From the NCBI GenBank assembly GCA_023488835.1, contig JAMDCS010000054.1, positions 1-11,948 on the forward strand: 11,948 bases of DNA. The letters are read 5' to 3'. Under the pieces are notes generated by a model. The model was not told the DNA's origin. It ran no database searches and saw only the letters and a program-made list of their open reading frames with translations. Made by a program: the position numbers and the translations under genes. Origin of the DNA: Candidatus Bathyarchaeota archaeon. GTDB lineage: Archaea; Thermoproteota; Bathyarchaeia; Bathyarchaeales; UBA233. This document shows, piece by piece, positions 1-6,731 of the stretch. Numbering within the stretch: the stretch's first letter is position 1; every line of letters starts with the position of its first letter.

Positions 1-298
1 GATTGGTTCCCCGGAGGACGCGACGGTTTGGCATGGTGTTGGCGCATTTGCAGCTCCACAGTTACTTCAGAGTTATCGTTCCGGCCGCATAGCCTGCCGA
101 GAAGGAAGATTAATTAAGAATTTAAGCGAAAAGTACAATATCAAAGTGGATGTTCCCTTGCAGTTTAACCTTGCACCTGAAGGCATATGGAGCCACCCAA
201 TCCACCGCAACATTGACGCCAGCATTGGAAGCGTGGAAGACCTTTCGGATTTGGCGTATCGAGGAATGAGACTTGAATACCTTTCAGCTTTCAAATAG
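1..298 (+). CDS. C-terminal fragment of an unrecognised protein
   Basis: An open frame enters from the left edge (first full codon at base 2) and ends at TAG 296-298, giving about 98 residues. It reads like real protein: it begins IGSPEDATVWHGVGAF and ends LSDLAYRGMRLEYLSAFK, with conserved-looking Gly, His, Trp and Pro positions such as the stretch PEGIWSHPIHRNIDA. I do not recognise the family, and the N-terminal part that would identify it lies outside the window. It is soluble-looking, with no membrane segment or signal visible. Its stop codon overlaps an AGGAG stretch (297-301) that can serve the next gene, which starts 15 nt later on the same strand, so the two are probably co-transcribed. 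The opposite-strand open frame here is a shadow. Confidence 0.7.
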   Translation, partial: IGSPEDATVWHGVGAFAAPQLLQSYRSGRIACREGRLIKNLSEKYNIKVDVPLQFNLAPEGIWSHPIHRNIDASIGSVEDLSDLAYRGMRLEYLSAFK

Positions 299-313
299 GA
301 GCAGGCTTGCGAT

Positions 314-841
314 TTGACGGCAATAGAGTACGCGTTGTTTAGAATCCTGCGCTTGTTTAGAAAACCTCCCTTCAACATACTCGGGGTTGGAAACCGCAAG
401 GTAATTTTCGCAGAGTACTTCAAAGATTTCCAAAAAGTTGACGCGGTGAAAGGTATTTTTGGTGAAAAGACCGATGAAGTTCTAAGTCACCTTACAGTGG
501 AGCTTAGCTGGATCATGGGCTACATGTACGTGGACGGCTCCGACGGGCACCTTGTGATAAGCAAAGGCTATCTGAATACCGGCAACAAAACCGACATTTA
601 CCTCGACCTTATCCACGAGTTGTGTCATGTTAAGCAGTTCATGGACGGCAGAGAACTCTTCGACCCACGGTACGATTATGTGGAGCGCCCCACGGAGATT
701 GAAGCTTACCGTTATGCAGTTCAAGAGGCAAGACGGTTGGGTTTAAGCGAGGAGAGAATCTGTCTTTATTTGAGGACTGAGTGGATGGGTGAGGGCGATT
801 TTAGGCGATTGGCAAAGTCAGTCAACGTCTTAGTACGCTAA
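314..841 (+). CDS. Small HExxH zinc metallopeptidase-like protein
   Basis: This 175-residue protein starts at TTG. The zinc-binding motif is HELCH at residues 101-105, followed about 20 residues later by PTEIEAYRYA (126-135), where Glu128 or Glu130 could be the third ligand, as in the E-x-E-x-N/Y helix of ImmA/IrrE-like (M78-type) peptidases. No signal peptide or clear membrane segment is seen. The N-terminus (LFRILRLFRKPPF) is basic and amphipathic. The start is supported by AGGAG at 297-301, 12 nt before TTG, and there is no ATG before the conserved part. The last 12 bases overlap the convergent glycosyltransferase gene. What is seen is the motif and size; a protease role is inferred, and the substrate is unknown. 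It could instead be a catalytically inactive regulatory domain. Confidence 0.75.
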   Translation: MTAIEYALFRILRLFRKPPFNILGVGNRKVIFAEYFKDFQKVDAVKGIFGEKTDEVLSHLTVELSWIMGYMYVDGSDGHLVISKGYLNTGNKTDIYLDLIHELCHVKQFMDGRELFDPRYDYVERPTEIEAYRYAVQEARRLGLSEERICLYLRTEWMGEGDFRRLAKSVNVLVR

Positions 842-2017
842 TGCTTCACGGTAAACATTGAGCATCTTTTGAGCGCAAATGTCCCAAGTAAAGTTTTCAG
901 TAACAAACACGCGACCATTAACACCCATCCTTTCACGCAAAGCTCTGTCACCTAAAAGTTTCAGCAATGCATCCGCCAGCTCGCTGGTGCTTCCCCGCTT
1001 AACCAGCAAACCTGTTTCTCCGTTGCGGACAGCTTCATTTATCCCGCCCACATTAAAAGCAACAACCGGCTTACCTGATGCTTGGGCTTCGAGCAATACG
1101 ATTCCTTGTCCTTCTTGGATGGATGGCAAAACAAACACGTCAGCGCAATTGTATACTGCAGGAAGCGCGTCCTCCTTGAGGCTGCCGAAAAACTTGAAGT
1201 TGCCTGAAAGGCTAGCGATGTTAAGTGAACGGTCCAGTTGGCTTTTGAGCGGTCCTTCGCCAACGATAAGAAACTTGGTGTCGTTTTGTTGTTTGACTAT
1301 TTCTTTGGCAGCTTCAACCAGAAAAGGCAGCCCTTTACGAGAGATTAAACTTCCTACGAAAAGGACACAAGGCTCATTGCCTAACCCGAATTGCCGCCTT
1401 ACTGCTTGGGAGTCCATGGGCTTGAATTTTTCAACATCAACACCGTTTGGAATAATCCGAACTTTGCTCTTGTCAATGCCGTAATGCGTCTGGATTTTTT
1501 CAAGTGAGTAATTGCTTATAGTAACAATTAATTTTGCGTTCACTGCCGTTTCCTCTTCCAGTTTGGCTAGCCGATGCATAAAATAGTTCGCAATCCTGCC
1601 TCTGACTGATGGGTAACCGTTTTTCTTCGCTTGCTCATACTCATCAGCGAGGACGCCGTGAATGGTATGTATGAAAGGCTTGTTGATGCCGAGCTTATTG
1701 AGTGTTTTAGGGAATCCGTAGCCGCTTACTGCATGGGCTTCATAAACGTCGGCATTGATGCTGCTGGCTTTTTTGGTTAAGCTTCGGTTAAAAAACCAGT
1801 TGTCTAAGGGGAAGATGTTGTCTGTTGAATAACACGGAACAATACTTACTCCATCGATAGTTGTGGCTTGTCTGAAACCAGCCTTGGTGCCGCTGTAAAC
1901 GACGACGTCCGCTTGATTTTGCAACCGCTTGGTTGTTTCTATTATGCGCCGCTCTACGCCACCAAAGTACAGGTGGGGTGGCTGGGTGTTGAAGACGGCT
2001 AAACGAAACTTTCCCAT
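830..2017 (-). CDS. GT4-family (GT-B fold) glycosyltransferase
   Basis: This 395-residue protein has the two Rossmann-like halves of retaining GT4 glycosyltransferases, which transfer a sugar from a nucleotide-sugar donor. The N-terminal acceptor half carries the Gly-rich turn YFGGVERR (17-24). The linker motif IPNGVD is at 189-194, and the donor half starts with VGSLISRKGL (221-230). The E-x7-E motif that contacts the donor runs from Glu302 to Glu310 (EGQGIVLLE), followed by SGKPVVAFNVGG and GETGLLV. Length is normal (about 350-420). The ATG has no Shine-Dalgarno sequence; a TATA-like stretch (CATAAAAG in sense, about 35 bp upstream) suggests a very short leader. No membrane segment is visible, so it probably works at the inner membrane face on lipid-linked or surface glycans, possibly N-glycan assembly. 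The donor and acceptor cannot be told from the sequence. Confidence 0.92.
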   Translation of the reverse strand: MGKFRLAVFNTQPPHLYFGGVERRIIETTKRLQNQADVVVYSGTKAGFRQATTIDGVSIVPCYSTDNIFPLDNWFFNRSLTKKASSINADVYEAHAVSGYGFPKTLNKLGINKPFIHTIHGVLADEYEQAKKNGYPSVRGRIANYFMHRLAKLEEETAVNAKLIVTISNYSLEKIQTHYGIDKSKVRIIPNGVDVEKFKPMDSQAVRRQFGLGNEPCVLFVGSLISRKGLPFLVEAAKEIVKQQNDTKFLIVGEGPLKSQLDRSLNIASLSGNFKFFGSLKEDALPAVYNCADVFVLPSIQEGQGIVLLEAQASGKPVVAFNVGGINEAVRNGETGLLVKRGSTSELADALLKLLGDRALRERMGVNGRVFVTENFTWDICAQKMLNVYREALAY

Positions 2018-2040
2018 AAGCTATTCACTAATTTTACAGT

Positions 2041-2072
2041 TTAGTTAGCTTTTATGTTAGTTGGTTTTAGTT
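2041..2072. repeat. Three TTAGTT direct repeats in glycosyltransferase promoter region
   Basis: TTAGTT occurs at 2041, 2057 and 2067 in the AT-rich stretch just upstream of the minus-strand glycosyltransferase start (2017). In the sense direction it reads AACTAA three times around a TATA-like CATAAAAG. It could be a regulator site or simple AT-rich sequence. Confidence 0.3.
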
Positions 2073-2140
2073 ATTAACTTGTACCTTTGATCTAAGATAT
2101 TGAGGTTGGCAAGTGCGGCGAAAAGCGCTTAACAAAGTGA

Positions 2141-2683
2141 CCCACAAATGGATTCGCACTCCTTGACGGTACGGTATACAATAGCGCTATTTCGGTTGTA
2201 TATTTAGAAAAAACTGTTTCATCAAAGGGAACAGCCCAATCAGGCACAACAGGCGCAGTATTGGGTACATGGGCAGGAGTGATTGTTACTCTACCTCTTG
2301 CTCCAACGATTACTTTGTCGTCTTCCTCAGGTCAGCCGGGCGAGGTAATCACAATTACTGGTGATGGCTTCACCGCTGACTCAGATATGACAGCAACATT
2401 CGATGGATTACCAATAACTCTCAGCGGCACACCCCACACCGACGCCAACGGACACTTCACAGCAACATTCGTTGTCCCATCGGTCGCTCTAGGACTCTAT
2501 TCAGTTACAGCAACAGACAACCAAGGGTATTCAGCTTCAGCGCAATTCTCAATAACACCCTCTGTTTTACCTGAAAACCCCCTTGGCGCGTTGGCTCCTG
2601 TTATTGCAATTGCGTTTGCTTTCATACTTTGGGGCACTGTGAAGCGTTCAAAAAACTCCCCAAAACAATTTTTACCTTTTTAG
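2141..2683 (+). pseudogene. 3' remnant of an Ig-like surface protein gene
   Basis: The frame is open from just after TGA 2138-2140 to TAG 2681-2683 (180 codons). The first usable start is a TTG at 2261 with no ribosome binding site, giving 140 residues. Protein-like sequence continues upstream of that TTG (for example NGFALLDGTVYNSAISVVYL), so the frame looks like the tail of a longer gene. From the TTG, residues about 13-98 form an IPT/TIG- or Ig-like beta-sandwich, with GEVITITGDGFTADSDMTA and the second half ANGHFTATFVVPS and YSVTATDNQG. A hydrophobic anchor follows (PLGALAPVIAIAFAFILWG) with a basic end (TVKRSK). No signal peptide is present, though such a protein would need one. The most likely reading is a 5'-truncated, decayed surface-protein gene. 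A short leaderless gene starting at TTG 2261 remains possible. Confidence 0.55.
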
Positions 2684-2720
2684 ATTTTAACAGTTTTTTA
2701 TGCGTTTTCTTTTACGGATG
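2684..2720 (+). terminator. T-rich run after the Ig-like remnant
   Basis: Several T runs (a six-T run near 2694, then TTTTCTTTT) follow the stop directly without a clear hairpin. This fits archaeal termination at U-rich tracts. It is weak evidence, because the whole region is AT-rich. Confidence 0.3.
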
Positions 2721-2898
2721 TTTCCAAAAAATCGAATCTAATTCTTGCTTTAAATAATGGGGATGTAAGTTGAGCGAGGTAGTGCTATCTCTTTTCTTTC
2801 CGAACAACAATACAGCGCCATTTCAATCGACTAGAAAACTCCAATACCCCCTCACAAGCGCTGTCAAAACCCCGCTTCTTCCTCAAAAAGTGCTCAGT

Positions 2899-2945
2899 GC
2901 CTAACATTTTGGGCTCTGCAGGTTTTGAGAGTATAAATAAGGGGG
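2899..2945 (+). repeat. Copy B of the 47-bp repeat, left of the zf-ileS operon
   Basis: This stretch matches the reverse complement of 6303-6349 without gaps at 34 of 47 positions by my count. It includes an exact 14-mer TATAAATAAGGGGG (2932-2945), an AACATTT block and TTGAG. TATAG follows directly, as it does after one extra base in the other copy, and weaker similarity seems to extend upstream (GCTT..TTCC..AAAA). It sits 40 bp beyond the stop of the zinc-finger gene. No gene is readable on the plus strand downstream of it. The rest of 2684-2984 holds no gene I can support. Confidence 0.6.
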
Positions 2946-2984
2946 TATAGTTTTTCCCAAGCAACTGTCCTCGATTGAAATTGG

Positions 2985-3161
2985 TTATTCTTCGCCGTAT
3001 CCGTGTTCAAGTCTGCCATGCGTTTTTTTGTAGTTGAATTCATGTTGTTCTTTGTTGCTGCCGAAAACGCTTGTGTGTTTTTGCAGGTCAGCTTGAGTTA
3101 AAAAAATGCAAGCACAATGTGGACATTTGTAGTGATGGTTGTTGTTGGTTTCTTGCGCCAT
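2985..3161 (-). CDS. 58-residue C2H2-like zinc-finger protein
   Basis: Starting at ATG 3161, the protein has 58 residues. Its core YKCPHC (11-16) is a zinc knuckle followed by a helix (TQADLQKH, 22-29), as in C2H2 fingers. The spacing is C-x2-C-x12-H, but the next His is ten residues later (His40), with further His at 47 and 52, so the fourth ligand is not in the usual x3-5 place. The tail (NKEQHEFNYKKTHGRLEHGY) is charged and looks conserved rather than random. I chose this ATG because it lies 8 nt after the ileS stop and the stop itself overlaps a purine-rich AGGCGAG. The frame stays open upstream into ileS, but that part is a shadow. Co-transcription with ileS is likely. It probably binds RNA, DNA or protein; the function is unknown. 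Confidence 0.7.
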   Translation of the reverse strand: MAQETNNNHHYKCPHCACIFLTQADLQKHTSVFGSNKEQHEFNYKKTHGRLEHGYGEE

Positions 3162-3169
3162 GTTCTCGC

Positions 3170-6100
3170 CTAATGGATGTTTATATGTATTTTTTTGCCG
3201 TCCAGTTCCGACTCGTGCCATTCCGCTTCGACTTCGCTTCGGCTCGCATGCAGATAGACTTTTCTGGCTCGAACCAAACCAGCCATCTCCGCCAAATACG
3301 GCTCCAAAAATCCCGTACTTTCAGCATCCAACTCGGCAATATGAACAGACTCCAACGTTTCTGTCGGCACAAAACCCATTTCCTTGCGCAACGCTTGCAC
3401 ACGCCTTGCCAAATCGCGCATGATGCCTTCACCCAGCAATTTATCATCCCTTTGTCCGCTTAGGAACACGGTTATGTTGTCTTCTTGGCTGGAAACCCAG
3501 TTTTCGCCTCCAACATACTCAGGAACCACCGCTGCATATTCAACAGCTTTAACGTTGGTTTGCTCCAAGAACAATGCTTCAAGGCTTTTTAGGGCTTGCA
3601 GGGTTTTTTCTGGCGCAACCACGATTGTTTTGGCTAGTGGCCATCGGCGTTTTAGTTTTCCCTGTTGCCTCGCAGCATAACTAATCGAAACGACTTTTAG
3701 CAGAATGTCGAACTCTTCTTCCAACGGTTTGTTGCGCATCTGCTGGTTTGGAGTTGGCCACGCTGCAAAATTGACTGATTCGGAAAGCGCTGGCTCAAGC
3801 TGCCTGTAGACTTTCTGGAAGAGTGCTTCACTTAAAAACGGCGTGACAGGGTTAAACAGCAAAGTTACCGTTTTCAACGTGTGGTGCAGCAGTGCATAGA
3901 TGGTTTGTCTACGCTCAAACGTTTCAGGCTCATCAGTCCATAGTTCCTTACGAATCATCGGAACATAGAGCCTGCTGAGTGTTTCAATAACGAAATCCTC
4001 CAAAACCGCAACTGCCACGTTGAATTCGCATGCTTCAAGCTTCAGGGTGTATTCCTCAATTTTCAGCTGCAGCTTAGACAAAAGCCAACGGTCTGCTGCC
4101 TGCAACTTCCCTGCCTTAAAAGCCCACTCCAAAGTGTATTTTTTAGGGTTAAACTCGTCGAAGGTGGCATTTTGCAAAAAGAATCTACTCAGATGATAGA
4201 GTGTTGACAAAACTTGGTAAGGTCTTCGGGTAAGTTCCTGCATGTCAAAGCTCATGAAATCAACAGGTGAACATTTACGCATCATGTAGAAGCGGCAAAG
4301 GTCTGCGCTGTTCTTTTCGAGGAGCTTGTTGGTTTCGACGACGTTTCCGAGGCTTTTGCTCATTTTTCTGCCTTTCGCATCCTGCGTTAAACCCTGAAAC
4401 AGAAACGCCTTGTATGGCGCAACAGGTTTTCCTGTTAAAATGATGTATTCTAAGAGCAGCGAGTTTGCCCAACCCCGTGTTTGGTCAATGCCTTCCGTAA
4501 GGAAGGCTGTTGGCACAAACTTTTCGAACTCTTCGTCCGTGAAACGTGCATACGGCGAAGCACCGCTGTTGTGCCAAGTATCCAAAACGAAATCCTCTCG
4601 TCGCATGGTTCCGCTGCATTTTTCACATTTCAAAGTAATTCGGTCAACCCACGGCTTGTGCAACTCAAAATTCTCCGGAATCTGCTCTTGTCCGCTTTCG
4701 ATGAGTTCTTTTTTGCTTGCGATTAAGCGTTTGTTGCCGCATTTTTCGCATGTCCACATGGGCAATGGTGTGCCCCAAATGCGTTCGCGGCTGATGCACC
4801 ATGGCTTGCCTTCTTTTAGGAAGCCTAAGAAGCGGTTTTTGGGTTCTTCAAAGAAATACTCGATTTTCTCTGCGGCTTTGAGCACTTTGCCGTTTATTTT
4901 GTCCGTTCGCAAAAAGTACTCTTTCCGCGCTAACCAAACTAGTTTGTGGTGTGAACGCCAGCAGGTTGGGTACTCATGTTTGATTTTTTTGACTTTCACA
5001 AAGGCATTTCGGTTGCGTAGTTCCTCAACAACGAGCATGTCTGCGTCGCGAGCGAAAACGCCTGTGAAAATGCCAGCATCGTTTGTGAATTTAACTTCAT
5101 CGTCGAATGGAGCGAAAATGGGGACTCCTCGGCGGTTTGCTGCCCAAAAATCGTCTTCCCCGTTGCCAGGAGAAAGATGAACCACACCAGTGGCAGTGTC
5201 CACCTCAACAAAATCTTCGCCGATAACCTTGTGCACAAGGGGGTGTTTGGTTTCTAGTTCTGCTTGTTTTGGGATGATGTCTTTGAGTGGGTATTCGTAG
5301 GCTGTTCCTTCTAAGCTTTTTCCCGTCATAGACTGGGTGATTTGGTAGTTGGTGATTTCAAGTTCCGCCATGACTGGTTCAACGCGTTGCCGAACCATTA
5401 TCCAGGTTTCTGTTCCGACTTGGACTTTGACGTATTCAGCTTTTGGCTGCACAGCAAGCATAGTGTCAGTTATGATGGTGAAAGGCATGGTTGTCCAAAC
5501 CAGAAAGAACTCATTTTCCCTGCCAGCCACCTTGAACTTAAAGTATAATGATGGGTCTTCGACTTCTTTGTAGCTGCCTTCATACCCAACTTCTGCGCTG
5601 CTAAGCGAGGTTTGGCATCCTGGGCAATAAGCCACAACGTAGTGTCCTTCTTCGAGCAGGGTTTGTTCCCAAGCGCGTTTAAGGTAGAACCATTCGCGTT
5701 CGATGTAGCTGTCTTTGTAGGTCCAGTAAGCTTTGTCTTGGTTAATTGCTATGCCAAGTCGACTGTCTGCTTCAAGCCACATTTGGTGGTAGCGCATGAT
5801 GGCTTTCTTGCATTCTTCAATGAAGCGTTCCATGCCGAATTTTTCTATGGATTCCCGCTTGTTTCTCACGCCCAAAAGCTTCTCAACTTCAAGTTCCACG
5901 GGTAAACCTTGGCAGTCCCATCCTGCCCAAAACGGCATGTAGTAGCCTTCCATGGTTTTCCATCGGTAACGAATATCCTTCATGATTCGTCCACGAGCAT
6001 GTCCAATGTGTGGGATGCCGTTGAGTGTTGGTGGACCTTCCACGTAACCTAAAAAGCCCTTAGCGTCCTTTTCCAATAGTTCGAGCTTGTTGCGGATGTT

Positions 6101-6199
6101 GTTTTTTGTCCAGAATTCCCGCATTTCCGCTTCGAGTGCAAGGGGAGAATAGTTTGTCGGCAAGCCAAGGTTTTGGTCAGCTTCGGTTTGGGCAGTCAA
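3170..6199 (-). CDS. ileS: Isoleucyl-tRNA synthetase
   Basis: This 1009-residue class Ia synthetase charges tRNA-Ile with isoleucine in the cytoplasm. The HIGH motif is at 64-67 (PHIGHARGR) and KMSKS at 612-616. The CP1 editing domain is intact, with a Thr-rich peptide at 235-241 (WTTMPFT) and GEDDF at 347-351. Cys pairs at 192/195, 484/487 and 525/528 suggest zinc sites. The C-terminal third contains the helical anticodon-binding domain. Length is normal (about 950-1090). The start is TTG: no ATG precedes the conserved NYSPL segment, and TAG at 6233-6235 closes the frame upstream. A TATA-like box 35-45 bp upstream fits a leader of about 10-15 nt. Several usually fixed signatures are altered: WDCQGLP, TTMPFT and DTWHNSG. 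They suggest a distinct archaeal subclade rather than decay. The zinc-finger gene follows 8 nt downstream. Confidence 0.97.
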   Translation of the reverse strand: MTAQTEADQNLGLPTNYSPLALEAEMREFWTKNNIRNKLELLEKDAKGFLGYVEGPPTLNGIPHIGHARGRIMKDIRYRWKTMEGYYMPFWAGWDCQGLPVELEVEKLLGVRNKRESIEKFGMERFIEECKKAIMRYHQMWLEADSRLGIAINQDKAYWTYKDSYIEREWFYLKRAWEQTLLEEGHYVVAYCPGCQTSLSSAEVGYEGSYKEVEDPSLYFKFKVAGRENEFFLVWTTMPFTIITDTMLAVQPKAEYVKVQVGTETWIMVRQRVEPVMAELEITNYQITQSMTGKSLEGTAYEYPLKDIIPKQAELETKHPLVHKVIGEDFVEVDTATGVVHLSPGNGEDDFWAANRRGVPIFAPFDDEVKFTNDAGIFTGVFARDADMLVVEELRNRNAFVKVKKIKHEYPTCWRSHHKLVWLARKEYFLRTDKINGKVLKAAEKIEYFFEEPKNRFLGFLKEGKPWCISRERIWGTPLPMWTCEKCGNKRLIASKKELIESGQEQIPENFELHKPWVDRITLKCEKCSGTMRREDFVLDTWHNSGASPYARFTDEEFEKFVPTAFLTEGIDQTRGWANSLLLEYIILTGKPVAPYKAFLFQGLTQDAKGRKMSKSLGNVVETNKLLEKNSADLCRFYMMRKCSPVDFMSFDMQELTRRPYQVLSTLYHLSRFFLQNATFDEFNPKKYTLEWAFKAGKLQAADRWLLSKLQLKIEEYTLKLEACEFNVAVAVLEDFVIETLSRLYVPMIRKELWTDEPETFERRQTIYALLHHTLKTVTLLFNPVTPFLSEALFQKVYRQLEPALSESVNFAAWPTPNQQMRNKPLEEEFDILLKVVSISYAARQQGKLKRRWPLAKTIVVAPEKTLQALKSLEALFLEQTNVKAVEYAAVVPEYVGGENWVSSQEDNITVFLSGQRDDKLLGEGIMRDLARRVQALRKEMGFVPTETLESVHIAELDAESTGFLEPYLAEMAGLVRARKVYLHASRSEVEAEWHESELDGKKIHINIH

Positions 6200-6230
6200 A
6201 TCAATTACCGTAACGCAAAATACGCATAAA

Positions 6231-6246
6231 GACTATATAAAAGTAA
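6231..6246 (-). promoter_or_regulatory. Likely ileS TATA box
   Basis: Read on the minus strand, this is TTACTTTTATATAGTC. Its centre lies about 38 bp before the TTG start of ileS, placing the transcription start some 25 bp downstream and leaving a leader of about 13 nt. The assignment rests on position and composition only. Confidence 0.5.
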
Positions 6247-6302
6247 CAACTGGAACATTTAGCGCTGAACGCATGGAACTCTAGTGCGATTTTTTTCTAT
6301 AG

Positions 6303-6349
6303 CCCCCTTATTTATAGGCTCAATGTTTGCATAGGCTGAAATGTTGGAG
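6303..6349 (-). repeat. Copy A of the 47-bp repeat, upstream of ileS
   Basis: This is the inverted partner of 2899-2945 (34/47 identical; exact 14-mer at 6303-6316). Its TATAAATA part is oriented toward ileS, about 105-115 bp before the start, so it could be a distal promoter or regulator site. It contains a partial internal tandem repeat on the plus strand: ATAGGCT at 6314-6320 and again at 6331-6337, each followed by a similar AATGTT stretch. Confidence 0.6.
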
Positions 6350-6376
6350 CTTTGCGTGTTTGTTTTAGGGGAAAAG

Positions 6377-6407
6377 CGAGTTATCAGTGTTTGTTGGAGA
6401 TAACTTG
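6377..6407. repeat. Inverted repeat AGTTATC-13-GATAACT
   Basis: AGTTATC (6379-6385) and GATAACT (6399-6405) are perfect reverse complements. A G-T and a C-G pair extend the stem to about 9 bp with a 13-nt gap. It lies between the ileS and AbrB promoters, outside any gene. It could be an operator or a hairpin in a leader transcript. Confidence 0.4.
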
Positions 6408-6440
6408 TGTTCTCTTAACATTTGCAGTGTGCCCCTTGCC

Positions 6441-6450
6441 TAAAATATAG
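6441..6450 (+). promoter_or_regulatory. TATA-like box of the AbrB-PIN pair
   Basis: TAAAATATAG lies about 31 bp before the ATG at 6477. Transcription would start a few bases before the ATG, giving a nearly leaderless mRNA. This fits the absence of a Shine-Dalgarno sequence. Confidence 0.45.
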
Positions 6451-6472
6451 TAGTAATTTTTATAAGTACTAC
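6450..6472. promoter_or_regulatory. Candidate operator GTAGTA-11-TACTAC
   Basis: GTAGTA (6450-6455) and TACTAC (6467-6472) form a perfect 6+6 inverted repeat with an 11-nt AT-rich centre (ATTTTTATAAG). It lies between the TATA-like box and the start codon of an AbrB-type gene. AbrB-family antitoxins bind such sites as dimers and repress their own operons, so autoregulation is a sensible inference. Confidence 0.5.
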
Positions 6473-6476
6473 CTTC

Positions 6477-6731
6477 ATGATAATACTACGGAATTCAAAG
6501 TTGGAAAATCAAGTGACAGTTACACGAAAAGGGCAAACAACAATTCCAGCCAAGCTTAGGCGAAAATACAAAATCGAAGAAGGAACAAAACTTCAAGTCA
6601 TAGATACAAATAACGGCATACTTCTTAAACCGAAACTAACAACTATGGACCTTGCTGGTTCAGGCGCTAAATACGCCACAGTAGAAGAAATGAAAAAACT
6701 ACTTGATGAACTCAGGGCTGAAGATGTCTAA
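6477..6731 (+). CDS. AbrB/MazE/SpoVT-type antitoxin (transcription factor)
   Basis: This 84-residue protein has the swapped-hairpin AbrB fold at about residues 10-54: NQVTVTRKGQTTIPAKLRRKY, then IEEGTKLQVID and GILLKP. It binds DNA as a dimer. The C-terminal tail (about 55-84, ATVEEMKKLLDELRAEDV) is helical and charged, the usual part that wraps the cognate PIN toxin. The pair is the VapBC arrangement: the antitoxin comes first and its stop overlaps the toxin start in ATGTCTAA (8 bp). The start is ATG, probably leaderless. The inverted repeat just upstream is a likely autoregulatory site. I avoid the name vapB because family membership is judged from the fold alone. Confidence 0.88.
   Translation: MIILRNSKLENQVTVTRKGQTTIPAKLRRKYKIEEGTKLQVIDTNNGILLKPKLTTMDLAGSGAKYATVEEMKKLLDELRAEDV

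Noticed and set aside
879..1484. 201-codon plus-strand frame opposite the glycosyltransferase
   Set aside because: Low-complexity Ser/Leu/Pro-rich translation without motifs; shadow of the minus-strand gene.
2770..2904. Short TTG frame of about 44 codons in the gap left of the zinc-finger gene
   Set aside because: No ribosome binding site, no recognisable pattern, and its end runs into repeat copy B.
3162..3221. Upstream extension of the zinc-finger frame into ileS
   Set aside because: The added residues overlap the ileS coding end and look random. ATG 3161 sits right after the ileS stop with a purine-rich stretch before it.
4410..5180. 256-codon open frame on the plus strand antisense to ileS
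   Set aside because: It lies wholly inside a confidently identified synthetase, its translation shows no domain or sensible composition, and it is explained by codon bias of the real gene.
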